From Leptolyngbya sp. FACHB-8 (GTDB lineage Bacteria; Cyanobacteriota; Cyanobacteriia; Elainellales; Elainellaceae): a stretch of 64,000 nt of DNA. The position numbers and the translations under genes are program-made. How positions within the stretch are numbered: the first letter of the stretch is position 1; every line of letters starts with the position of its first letter. Of the stretch, positions 44,101 through 51,926 are shown one piece after another. Under the pieces are notes generated by a model that was given only the letters and a program-made list of their open reading frames with translations, did not search any database and was not told where the DNA came from. The stretch spans positions 39,719 through 103,718 of the forward strand of contig NZ_JACJOO010000078.1 of the NCBI RefSeq assembly GCF_014695575.1. The letters run 5' to 3'.

Positions 44101-45440
44101 AAGTCCGAACGTAGCGTTAAGATGACTTTAATTGTATCGGAATGCGTTGTAATGACTTGTTCCAGTTCTTCCAAGAATTGACGACTTTCCTGTTCGTTGT
44201 GGCAAAGTGTGATCAATTCCTCGCACTGATCAATCACAAGTAATATTTTTGTATGAGGATTTTCTTGTTTCCAATTTGAAATCAGTTCAACGTAGGATTT
44301 TTGAGCTACAGCCTCCTGATCGAGTGCAATATTTAATGCAGCATAAGCAGATTTTCCAGGACGAATGACAATCTTTACCCAATCTGTTGCTTCGAGTTTG
44401 GGGATGAGTCCTGCTTTGACCAAGCTTGACTTTCCAGAACCGGAAGCTCCTAATACAACGGTCAATGGATGGCTTGTCACAAACTCCGCTAATTGCTCGA
44501 CGATCGCAGTTCGTCCAAAAAATAAATCTTTGTGTTCTGTCTCAAAGGATTCTAATCCACGATAGGGGTTTTTTGATTCATCAAGCGGAGGTGCAGGTGG
44601 CAAATTCAGGGGATGCCCCGGTGTGAGAAAGACATATTCGCCCTTGTCGTGTTTCTTGAGTGACCAAATTCCGGGAGTTTGCCGCTGGCGATAAGATTCG
44701 GTTGCAGGCTCAATGCGATCGCGCAAATATAGATAGAGTTCCGTTGCAGTTACAACGCCATCGCCAGGGCGTTTTCCAGGTGTAGCCGGAGGATAGCGAT
44801 CGGCATCTCCAGAGAGTGCCTCAAACAATGCAGCCGCAAACGGAGAATGTTCACCGACTTGACTGCGTTCTGCGTTGAGCGACAAAGCATCTAAAGCTTT
44901 TTGATCAGAAGCTGCTGAAGTGATGATCTGCCAAGCAGGATCTTGGATAAAGCGATCGTACCGTTCCCGATGAATCACCTCTGGAGCTGCCAGCAAATCG
45001 CGAGTGCTGCCCCAGCGAAACGCGCCCGCAAAACAACAGTCGAGAATGCCTAAAAAATGGCGACAAGGTAACTTTTCCAGTGCGGCCTGCAAGCGGGTCA
45101 TCGGCAGATAAGTCTGCACTTCGCCTTGCCTGGCATCTTGAGGAATCAGATAGCCCGCTGGATCATCATCGCCGCTGAGGGCAATGCCATGACCTGCAAA
45201 ATAGAACAAGAGGCGATCGTCCTGACCCACGTTCTCAGGCAGTGTCTTTTCGAGCAGGTGTTCTAAATTCTTCAGCGTTGCGTCTTCATCAAGGCATACC
45301 CACACCCGGTAGTTGTGCTTTTCACGTAGAATCTTGACCAGTTGTTTCGCGTCATTCACCGCATTCTGGAGCGGCGCAATTCCGTAATCGTATTGGTTAA
45401 TGCCAATGACGATCGCTAAATTTCCTGAGAACCCAGACAT
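41199..45440 (-). CDS. Caspase-like protease / STAND NTPase / WD40 protein
   Basis: This is a protein of 1413 residues. The caspase-like (C14) domain spans 1-270, with His84 in YFAGHG and Cys136 in LDCCFAGAF. A STAND NTPase follows: NPYRGLESFETEHKDLFFGR, Walker A GASGSGKSSL (331-340), Walker B LLVIDQCEELI (400-410). A membrane or hydrophobic segment lies near 725-750 (IAIAVMLGLSGLAIAAWF). The C-terminal 570 residues form WD40-like repeats (LATTGAADGTVRLR, LATASADGTVRIW). The family links ligand sensing by WD40 to NTPase-driven assembly and protease activation. It lies 44 bases after the caspase-lipase gene, in the same operon. Confidence 0.93.
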   Translation of the reverse strand: MSGFSGNLAIVIGINQYDYGIAPLQNAVNDAKQLVKILREKHNYRVWVCLDEDATLKNLEHLLEKTLPENVGQDDRLLFYFAGHGIALSGDDDPAGYLIPQDARQGEVQTYLPMTRLQAALEKLPCRHFLGILDCCFAGAFRWGSTRDLLAAPEVIHRERYDRFIQDPAWQIITSAASDQKALDALSLNAERSQVGEHSPFAAALFEALSGDADRYPPATPGKRPGDGVVTATELYLYLRDRIEPATESYRQRQTPGIWSLKKHDKGEYVFLTPGHPLNLPPAPPLDESKNPYRGLESFETEHKDLFFGRTAIVEQLAEFVTSHPLTVVLGASGSGKSSLVKAGLIPKLEATDWVKIVIRPGKSAYAALNIALDQEAVAQKSYVELISNWKQENPHTKILLVIDQCEELITLCHNEQESRQFLEELEQVITTHSDTIKVILTLRSDFEPQLRDLALKEWWQSARFIVPAMSRSQLRNAIEKPAEARVMYFQPHDLVEKLIDEVADMPGALPLLSFALSELYLNYLKRQREANLRGETLDRAVTQADYDKLGGVTRSLTQRADQECNALGEAYEQTIKIVMLRMVAVGSGELARRRVSWTELSYSPARAGQVKQVIEKFSAARLLVEGQNAEGNSYVEPAHDALILGWAKLRDWAKAEKNLELQRRLTPAAFEWKTKQQNRFLWNADPYLEVLQKEVFNSSKQNWLNQVETEFVQRSAQQKQRNVRTRWGIAIAVMLGLSGLAIAAWFGQRDAKIGQMQAASQASEALLQTKQLTIDAALDSLHAAKLLKELQQGFFPIPINEQTAIVRNLRKAVYTVREMNRLEGFSGRVAKVFWKDDRLLVVTIEQAGTVHIWDSQNRQEVNKLDRPPGSTTDVELSPDGNLLAIAGGEGGTISLWGWQQQQVTAELPVDENITRLRFSLDSRQLAVVGYRSTDTGVSNIFYHWDLATNAYSQVTQPNLLDVGFDTQGQLLQAIAKEDGTLQILNASNQLLQQFNSGVSHAPLDAVFNLNGSRIFINQKRNDGQGLEEGAIVRDLNTDEVTALGQDFTFAFSAKGSILATTGAADGTVRLRTGSGEPIEFKAHQTQVANLDFREDGSQLATASADGTVRIWSVEPQPLTFLQQLPGSFQSVAFQPGRNRIIGQSPDGILHWFNAKGELTEQSQASLPLFNEMSFSPDGQRLVALAQDGTLYSLTPDGTVLNPFEGNYSPSSVYPPSNVAFSPEGGQVAVIAGEESERTINILDVTSGRIVNRFRQTQPTKFDQVIWQPDSNRILYASLTVVEDGVRDNSVRLWDVASERQYATPLTAYQRNGFSSLTFNQDGSLMAIAENDRIILTYLDGTTMAEFSTDSGGIKSLKLSSDGAFLLSIGEDGTTKLWQIGELDQLIEQGCNRLRNYLTQMNVSERDRQLCKD

Positions 45441-45484
45441 GGAATGCGCCTCTAGCTATCGATGATCCGCTTTAAAAAAATTGA

Positions 45485-48400
45485 TTACTGTGATTGACTC
45501 AATAACACAGTTTGATTTTGAGCCTGAAGTACCGCTTTTGAAAAAGTTTCTAACCCGACTGGATCATTGAAGTAAACCAGATGATCACAGCCCACTTCAT
45601 AAATTTGTGATGGCTTGACCCAACTGACACTTTGACTACTGTGAACTGTCACAGCAATATCATTCGGTTGATTGAAGAACGGTAACTCAGTAAAGTTATT
45701 GAACAGCCTTTTCATCAATCTTTCTAAAGGATTCATTCGTTGATCTTGCTGAGTTTGAAGTGCCGCAGGAACGATTGAAGTATTGCCCGCAATTAGGGTA
45801 TAAGGAACACCCATGTCAACGCTATCTGCCAGAGCTTGTAATACAGGAGAGCCGGGGCGCATTCGCTTTAAATTCACCTGGACTACGTCAGAATGATCGA
45901 TTGCTTGATCAATTATTTTGATCAACATCCCGACGATCGGTGCGCTCCAGGTTATGAGAGATAATCCGTTCAGTCCGATGCTCAACGTTGCCAAAGCCCA
46001 ATCTTGGACGGTTGCCCAGGGAGAACCCGCATTGGGTGTGCCAAACATGATTAAGTGTTGAATCATGCGATCGCCTCCTTCTTTCTCAATCATCCACCGG
46101 GACACTAAGCCACCCATTGAATGCGCGATGATGTGCAGCGTTTTGCCGTGATTCTCACCCAGCCCAACGGCTGCTAATCTCTGCTTCAGCAATCGGGCAT
46201 TTTCCTCAATGGATGTGTTTAGATTCTCATAGTCAAATGCCAGGATCACGTCATAGCAATCGATCAGATTCGCCTTCTGCAAGCTCAGTGCCATCCCACA
46301 GGTTGTGCCAGTAATGCCGTGAACATACAGCACCACTCGTTTTGCTTGAGCAATTCGCGCTTTGATGACCTCTCTGTCTTTGATGTAAGTGACCGTTTCG
46401 TCAGGGTTGAGTTGGGCGATCGCTAAAACAGGATACTCAAACTCTAATCCCAACTGTTCCATCAAAATTTTTTGGAAGCACAGCCGAAGTGCTCCACCCA
46501 AGCTGCGGCTATCTGATGCCAGCGAATCAGAAGCATTCGGCAACCGCTCGATGGTAATTTCAGTCTTTCCATCAACTGAACGTCCGCTGCCTAAAGGCAG
46601 GAAAAATTCGCCGTCATGGGCGATCGCGAGTAATCGCTCATTCGACGCTAACGGAGAATCCACTAAAAGTTTGAGGGGCGCAGTGGGTGTGACCTGCGAT
46701 CGATCCGCAATCTGGCTCAACTCCAGCACACTCAAGCCTGGATCGCTGCCGCGACTGGCAGCAAATTGGAAGGACTGGCTGTTCGCTTCTCGGAGCAATG
46801 GGGGTAAAATGCTGCCTGTGCTGCGCGTCGACTCCGTTTCGCTAGTTAATCGAACCTGGGCAGTCAAGCTGGGATGGGCAAATAGTGTCACGCCTGGTGC
46901 TAACGCTGTGCTTTCCCTGCTCGAAATCGGAACAGTGGCTTGGGGGCGAACGGTGGTCATCACGATTTGACTCGTCACCCAATCATCGTAGAGTTCTTCT
47001 TCAGGGATTGCCCTGAGTTCTCGATGCTGGACGCGATTCATCAACCGATTCAGGGTTCCTCGACCCCGACTGATACTGCGAGACGGCAAAGCGGGTAAAT
47101 CCAGTTCAGCTTGTTCGAGTAAGGTTGCGTCGAACTCAGTCGTTGCAACAATGAGTTTCAAAACATCCCGCGTTTCTGTAATGCCCTGTTTCCAAAGTTT
47201 TTCTGGTACGGTTGGATAAATGGGCCGATTACCCAACGCCCAAACTTCTTCACCGGGATTGAGCCAAACTCCACCTGTTTCAAATAAGTCTGCACTGACG
47301 GCATAGCGATCGGTTAAATCCAATAAAGCGCAATATAATGCTTCGTCACTCGTATTTTTTAACTTGATTTTGCAGGAAGGTGGCTTTGATTTCTGATTCT
47401 CCTGCTGATACCTTAAGCGGATCTCTAAGTCCTGTAGTTCCTGTCCGTCTTGATAAAGCTGCATCTGCACAGCGTCGGGTCGAATTCGGCTGGTTGCCGG
47501 ACTGGACAGTTCAACAATGTTGAGCCATCGGGTCATGTGTTCTAGCCGCTCTACCGCCTTTGATGCGCTCTCTGGTGTGTATCCTTGAATGGAGTTCACG
47601 AGTGGGTGAGCGTCCATCGATCGGGTAATCCAGTATTGTTGATTTTGTGCCGTTAGCTTAAATTCTGCATTCTCAGCAGCTTCAACTTCCTGGATATACA
47701 GCGAGGATTGCAAGGCAGTACGAACCTGTTCCAGTCCATTCGCGTCTCCCATCAGGACAATTCCTTTCGGGGGCAGGGGTAAGCTGGTGGCGATCGCCTT
47801 AAACACTTGTTCTGGCTCTAAGCTTGAAATGCCAGTAATCTTCACTTTGCTCCGCTGCGGCAGCACCTCCAACACCTGCGCTTCGCCGATCGCCCGCGAT
47901 AGCGTTTTTAATTCATCAGCAGACGCATTCAATGGAAATAGGGCAAGCGTCATGGTTTCTCCTGCCGACGCTTGTGGGATACCGTGAACCGCGCCGCCAT
48001 CGATGATCCATTCGTCGTCTTTGTGATAGCTGACGGTAAAGTAGGCAGAACGGGGAGCGATCGCGCCACCCAAAAATAGCTGATCGAGTTCGCCGGAAAC
48101 GGCTGCCTCCAGTTGAGGAGATTGTGCCGTCACTTTGTTAGAAACCAGGGCATGAGTTCGTTTGAATAACTCGCGCAGGGTCAAATTGCCGTTTGCCTGC
48201 TTCAAGGTATCCAGCAAATAGTAGGAAAATGCCCCCCGGCTTTGTCCACTGATCCGCACTTCTTTCGCAAGTTCGCGATCACGACACGCTGACAACAGTA
48301 CATGATTTCCACGCGGTATTGACCAATTCGTTGCTGATCTGAGCTGTTCAATTTCGCTTGGCGAAAATAGAAATTGATCGAGCGATCGCACTCGCGAATC

Positions 48401-48898
48401 CGCCGGAGCCTGACGCACGGCAACATCTGGATCAATCTCACGAGTGCCCGATCCAGAATGACAGCAATCTAGCACGATCGTAATTTGCGGCTTATTTTCA
48501 GCAACTTCAGCAATTAACTTTGCCAATTCTTTGTCTGCTAGATCTTTCCCGGTCGGTGTGCGGCTGTCGTAGCACACTAGCGTTTCATGCAAATGATCTG
48601 GCTCGATCGCCCAAAATTCTGCTGGCGTTTGCTCCTGGCTACCGTGTCCAGCATAGTAAAATAACACCGCATCTCCAGGTTTAGCCTGACACAGATGCGA
48701 TCGGAATGCGGTGACGATCGCGCGATAGGTCGCTTCTTGGTTAAAGAGCGTCTGAATGTGCAGTTTGTTCTGGTCTTCAGTTCGTCCTTCTAGATAGGTT
48801 TTGATAGCAGTGACATCATTCACGCATCCGTTTAATGGAGGGACAGGAGCAACATACTGATCAATTGCGACTAATAATGCGTAGATATGACGAGTCAT
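45485..48898 (-). CDS. Caspase-like protease fused to lipase-type hydrolase
   Basis: This is a protein of 1137 residues. The caspase-like domain spans 1-270, with His85 in YYAGHGSQ and Cys146 in LDCCHSGSG. A middle region of about 550 residues has a DUF4384-like part (KNTSDEALYCALLDLTDRYA). The C-terminal third is an alpha/beta hydrolase like PGAP1 or lipases: oxyanion region VVLYVHGITG, nucleophile Ser927 in IAHSMGGLVSRW, Asp near 1080 (NDIAVTV) and His near 1106 (CDHLVYF). No signal peptide or clear membrane span is seen. It lies 44 bases before the caspase-WD40 gene. Cleavage by either caspase might free or switch the hydrolase; this is inference. Confidence 0.9.
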   Translation of the reverse strand: MTRHIYALLVAIDQYVAPVPPLNGCVNDVTAIKTYLEGRTEDQNKLHIQTLFNQEATYRAIVTAFRSHLCQAKPGDAVLFYYAGHGSQEQTPAEFWAIEPDHLHETLVCYDSRTPTGKDLADKELAKLIAEVAENKPQITIVLDCCHSGSGTREIDPDVAVRQAPADSRVRSLDQFLFSPSEIEQLRSATNWSIPRGNHVLLSACRDRELAKEVRISGQSRGAFSYYLLDTLKQANGNLTLRELFKRTHALVSNKVTAQSPQLEAAVSGELDQLFLGGAIAPRSAYFTVSYHKDDEWIIDGGAVHGIPQASAGETMTLALFPLNASADELKTLSRAIGEAQVLEVLPQRSKVKITGISSLEPEQVFKAIATSLPLPPKGIVLMGDANGLEQVRTALQSSLYIQEVEAAENAEFKLTAQNQQYWITRSMDAHPLVNSIQGYTPESASKAVERLEHMTRWLNIVELSSPATSRIRPDAVQMQLYQDGQELQDLEIRLRYQQENQKSKPPSCKIKLKNTSDEALYCALLDLTDRYAVSADLFETGGVWLNPGEEVWALGNRPIYPTVPEKLWKQGITETRDVLKLIVATTEFDATLLEQAELDLPALPSRSISRGRGTLNRLMNRVQHRELRAIPEEELYDDWVTSQIVMTTVRPQATVPISSRESTALAPGVTLFAHPSLTAQVRLTSETESTRSTGSILPPLLREANSQSFQFAASRGSDPGLSVLELSQIADRSQVTPTAPLKLLVDSPLASNERLLAIAHDGEFFLPLGSGRSVDGKTEITIERLPNASDSLASDSRSLGGALRLCFQKILMEQLGLEFEYPVLAIAQLNPDETVTYIKDREVIKARIAQAKRVVLYVHGITGTTCGMALSLQKANLIDCYDVILAFDYENLNTSIEENARLLKQRLAAVGLGENHGKTLHIIAHSMGGLVSRWMIEKEGGDRMIQHLIMFGTPNAGSPWATVQDWALATLSIGLNGLSLITWSAPIVGMLIKIIDQAIDHSDVVQVNLKRMRPGSPVLQALADSVDMGVPYTLIAGNTSIVPAALQTQQDQRMNPLERLMKRLFNNFTELPFFNQPNDIAVTVHSSQSVSWVKPSQIYEVGCDHLVYFNDPVGLETFSKAVLQAQNQTVLLSQSQ

Positions 48899-49035
48899 TG
48901 CTTTCTCCTACTTTTAAGCCGATCCTGAAAGATATCCATAGCCATTCGGCTAACGACGGGGTGCAGGAACTTCGCCTCTGCGTGAGGTTACAGCCACACC
49001 CCTGTCATAGAGTGAACTACAGCGATACAGCAGAT

Positions 49036-50484
49036 CTATTTGGGTGCTGGCAGCAAGGCATAAAATGCAGGTCCTTCAGAGGTCCAGCCGTCCCCAATAT
49101 TCTCCTGGATAGAATACTGATACCGCCATCCATCCTGCCGATCTTTCGCATAGTGTTGATGAATCGGCTGAAGGGGTTCAGAAAGACCAGAATTTTTATC
49201 CTGGGGTTTAGCAAAGGCATAGAACGCAACGCCTTCATTCTTCCAGCCCTGCCCGATCGCCGCTTTGCGGGAAAGCTGATATTTCCAGGGTTCTTCAGCA
49301 ATGTGTCGGTACACGGGAACCGTTCCGAGTTGGCTCTGATCGAAAGCGCGGAAGACCACACCATCTAACTTCCAACCGTCTTGAGTAAAGCTCTCCGATC
49401 GCGTCGCGCTATACAAATAACGCCAAACGGGAGTGGTGGCAGAGTACTGATAGACCGAGACGATCGCCATTTGAGGCGGCTTAGTCGGAGTCGGGGTGGG
49501 GGGTGGAGTAGGGATCGGAGTGGGAGGTGGAGGTACTGGAGGAGAGGGGGGCGTGGGTGTGGGCTGAATGATGTCCTTATACATGTACTCAACTGCTGCA
49601 ATGTCACCCTTGCTAAGTTCTATCTTTTCTCGCTCTAGACGCTTCTGTTTAGCGTCCTTATTGGAGTCAAGGGCTTCGATCGTGGTTAAGGATTTACCGT
49701 CGCTACCCTTTTTGCCAAACGCAGCTGGACTATAGTGCATGACTGAGTCGTAGTCATACTCACCAATATCGTCCGCGATGTCGTTATTCTTGTTAAACTG
49801 ATCTATCTTCCCAGGTTCAACGTTCTCTTCTACAATTCGCACAAAACTATCGCGGTCTTGTCGGCTCTGCTCATGAAACAAACCTATGGCATGACCGATT
49901 TCATGAAGAATGACACCGATGCCATAGCCCTCCCCTTCTAGATTAATTTTTTGTTTCTCTTTTCCAACCATACCAATGGACGAAAAAAATCCTTTTTCTG
50001 TGTTCTCAAACTGCACATAGTTAGGAAACTCCTTCTCATTTTCAGGGGTGCGTTCCACAAATTGAAGTGGAGTTTTATCATCCCAATGTCGTACGGCTGC
50101 CCGAATTACCTCATATTGTTTTGGTGGAATTGACTTATCCATTACGTAGGGAATGATTCCCCGCGTCCAGCGATTTTCTCTGCGCGTAATGCCAACGCCA
50201 CGGGGAACTTCACCCGATCGCACCATCTCAGCAAATTGTTCCATTTCTTCAATGCTGCCCAAGAGAATATCACCTTCCAGGATGGCGTTGCCATCAATTT
50301 CAGAATATTCCACTTCTTTGACATCGAAGGTACGACCCTGGATATAGCCAGTTCTGCGCTTACCTGATCGAAACCAAACTGAAACATCAACATCATCAAC
50401 AGAGCAATCTGATGCTGCTTTGAGTTGGGGTTCAATAGAACCAGAATCAGGAGAGGAAATATTGCGTTCATTTGTCGTCGTCAT
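49036..50484 (-). CDS. Astacin-type metallopeptidase (M12A) with C-terminal repeats
   Basis: The ATG at 50484 has AGGAG in front; a longer frame to 50535 lacks one. This protein of 482 residues has the zinc motif HEIGHAIGLFHEQ (194-206) and the Met-turn SVMHYSP (247-253) of astacins. Residues 60-105 may act as a propeptide. A Pro/Thr-rich linker (near 315-345) leads to three repeats of the DUF5648 kind: VYQYSA..WRYLYSAT, VYRHIAEEPWKYQLS..GWKNEGVAFYAF, and the last ending GWTSEGPAFYAL. No signal peptide is seen, so it may act inside the cell. It lies 137 bases before the caspase-lipase gene. Confidence 0.9.
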   Translation of the reverse strand: MTTTNERNISSPDSGSIEPQLKAASDCSVDDVDVSVWFRSGKRRTGYIQGRTFDVKEVEYSEIDGNAILEGDILLGSIEEMEQFAEMVRSGEVPRGVGITRRENRWTRGIIPYVMDKSIPPKQYEVIRAAVRHWDDKTPLQFVERTPENEKEFPNYVQFENTEKGFFSSIGMVGKEKQKINLEGEGYGIGVILHEIGHAIGLFHEQSRQDRDSFVRIVEENVEPGKIDQFNKNNDIADDIGEYDYDSVMHYSPAAFGKKGSDGKSLTTIEALDSNKDAKQKRLEREKIELSKGDIAAVEYMYKDIIQPTPTPPSPPVPPPPTPIPTPPPTPTPTKPPQMAIVSVYQYSATTPVWRYLYSATRSESFTQDGWKLDGVVFRAFDQSQLGTVPVYRHIAEEPWKYQLSRKAAIGQGWKNEGVAFYAFAKPQDKNSGLSEPLQPIHQHYAKDRQDGWRYQYSIQENIGDGWTSEGPAFYALLPAPK

Positions 50485-50763
50485 AAGTGATGCTCCTGGA
50501 ATTAAAGCTAAAGGATGTGCTCGAAACAAACTCAAATTTTGTAGCTTTCTAGGAAATGTTGTTATTATTCCGGCAACGTCTGTTGATGCTCATATTGATG
50601 ATTGTGTAGGATTCGTTAGCGGTAGCTTCGCTGTTTACCCTTCGAGTTAATTGTGTAACGCATGATTTCAATGGTTCTGGTGAATTACGGTTCACTTTCT
50701 AACACAACCTACGGTCGGTGCATTCAATTCAATTACCGAAGTATTTGCAAAAATCTCAAAGCG

Positions 50764-50994
50764 TTAACCAAGATTGTGAAATATACGCGCCCAAGTTTCA
50801 GGACCAACAATTCCATCTGCTGTCAATCCACGGCTACTTTGATAGCTCTTGATAGCAGCTTTGGTGCTTTCACCAAATACTCCATCTTCATCTATAGGGC
50901 CAAAATCAAGAGTATTTAGGGAGTTTTGCAGACGTTGAACATCTTCACCGACGCTACCAAGACTTAGAGTTCTTTGATCGCTTTGAACTGGCAT
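50764..50994 (-). CDS. Small peptidoglycan-binding-domain protein (76 aa)
   Basis: The whole protein is a single PG_binding_1 domain: LSLGSVGEDVQRLQNSLN, then DGVFGESTKAAIKSYQ and GIVGPETWARIF. An AAGGAT site precedes the start. It has no signal peptide, so export is unclear. The promoter region is copy B of the duplicated upstream element. It is the first gene of the row that continues with the metallopeptidase and the two caspase genes. Confidence 0.85.
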   Translation of the reverse strand: MPVQSDQRTLSLGSVGEDVQRLQNSLNTLDFGPIDEDGVFGESTKAAIKSYQSSRGLTADGIVGPETWARIFHNLG

Positions 50995-51022
50995 ATCTTT
51001 TATCCTTGAATCTCAGCTCTTT

Positions 51023-51166
51023 GCTTAACTGTCTTTATCGTAGAGATTTGGTTCAAGAGAAACATCTGAAGAACGTCTCGACCCTCACTCAACAAAGTAG
51101 AGTTAACCCGGTTAACATTCGTTGATTGACTGAGTATACTTACTTAAGCCTTTCGTCAATTAGCAA
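51023..51166 (-). promoter_or_regulatory. Duplicated upstream region, copy B
   Basis: It aligns without gaps to 40684-40827. It contains GTTAAC-3 nt-GTTAAC at 51102-51116 and ends 29 bases before the peptidoglycan-binding gene. The segment is between that gene and the 3' end of the response regulator, so both the promoter and the regulator tail are part of the duplicated unit. Confidence 0.85.
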
Positions 51167-51167
51167 T

Positions 51168-51234
51168 ACAGCAATTCTCATTTTGTAATGAAAAGCGGAC
51201 AGGGCACACCCTGTGGGCGTGCCCTGTCCGCTTT
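51168..51234. repeat. Hairpin with ACAGCAATTCTCA flank
   Basis: The stem 51192-51207 pairs with 51219-51234, and pairing continues with one mismatch towards a TGT loop. The left flank ACAGCAATTCTCA (51168-51180) equals the outer arm of the cloverleaf element at 2141, but the complementary right arm is missing here. In the otherwise homologous copy A region (40828-40919) this element is absent. Confidence 0.9.
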
Positions 51235-51254
51235 GAAAAGCGCTTTCTAAGCGT

Positions 51255-51926
51255 TCAGCATTGAGGGGGTTCCTTCAAAGATGCGCTGCCGCTAATCGAG
51301 GTGGCATAGATGGCAAGCTGCGATCGATTACTGAGTGCCAAGCGGTTCAGTAAATGGGATACATACGTTTTAACGGTGCCCTCTGCCAAATTCAATTGGG
51401 CTGCAATTTCACGATTTGGACATCCCTGACCGATTAAGCGCAATACATCTCGTTCTCTAGACGGTAGTTGTTTAATTTCCTCTGCGACGTTCCGCTGCCC
51501 CGAATCGTTGTCTGGAACATTGGTTAATAACTTTTCGATTAATCCTGGAGCCATCTGACAATAGCCCCGATGAACAGAACGAATGGCTTCAATGAGTTCA
51601 GAAGCGGGCATATCTTTGAGCAAATAGCCCTTTGCACCAGCCCGCATCGCCTGAGCAATATCGCGATCGTCATCAAAGGTACTCAACACTAATACCTTTG
51701 TGTTGGGAAACTGCTCAGTCATCAATTGAGTTGCTTCGATGCCAGTCATAACAGGCATGCGGATATCCATCAGCACAACATCCGGCTGCAACGCGGTAAC
51801 TTGCGCGATCGCAGCCTTTCCATTTTCCGCACAGCCCACCACTTGCAGATCAGTTTCCTGATCCAGAACTGCCTGTAGCCCTTGGCAGATCAAACTTTGA
51901 TCATCGACCAGTAGCAATCGAATCAT
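51255..51926 (-). CDS. NarL/FixJ-type response regulator
   Basis: This is a protein of 223 residues. The receiver at 1-120 has LLLVDDQSLICQGL, phospho-acceptor Asp in VVLMDIRMPVMTG, and Lys in GYLLKDMPASE. The LuxR-type HTH is at 150-212 (LPSRERDVLRLIGQGCPNRE, then EGTVKTYVSHLLNRL). It binds DNA on phosphorylation. Its start overlaps the stop of the kinase gene by ATGA, so the two are translationally coupled. The last codons and the 3' flank are duplicated at 40920-41007. Confidence 0.93.
   Translation of the reverse strand: MIRLLLVDDQSLICQGLQAVLDQETDLQVVGCAENGKAAIAQVTALQPDVVLMDIRMPVMTGIEATQLMTEQFPNTKVLVLSTFDDDRDIAQAMRAGAKGYLLKDMPASELIEAIRSVHRGYCQMAPGLIEKLLTNVPDNDSGQRNVAEEIKQLPSRERDVLRLIGQGCPNREIAAQLNLAEGTVKTYVSHLLNRLALSNRSQLAIYATSISGSASLKEPPQC

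Noticed and set aside
46389..46970. Open frame of 193 codons antisense to the caspase-lipase gene
   Set aside because: The opposite strand has a long coding frame with clear domains; this frame is Ser/Arg-rich in the way typical of antisense shadows.
48835..49368. Open frame of 177 codons on the plus strand
   Set aside because: It is mostly antisense to the metallopeptidase C-terminal repeats and shows no domain.
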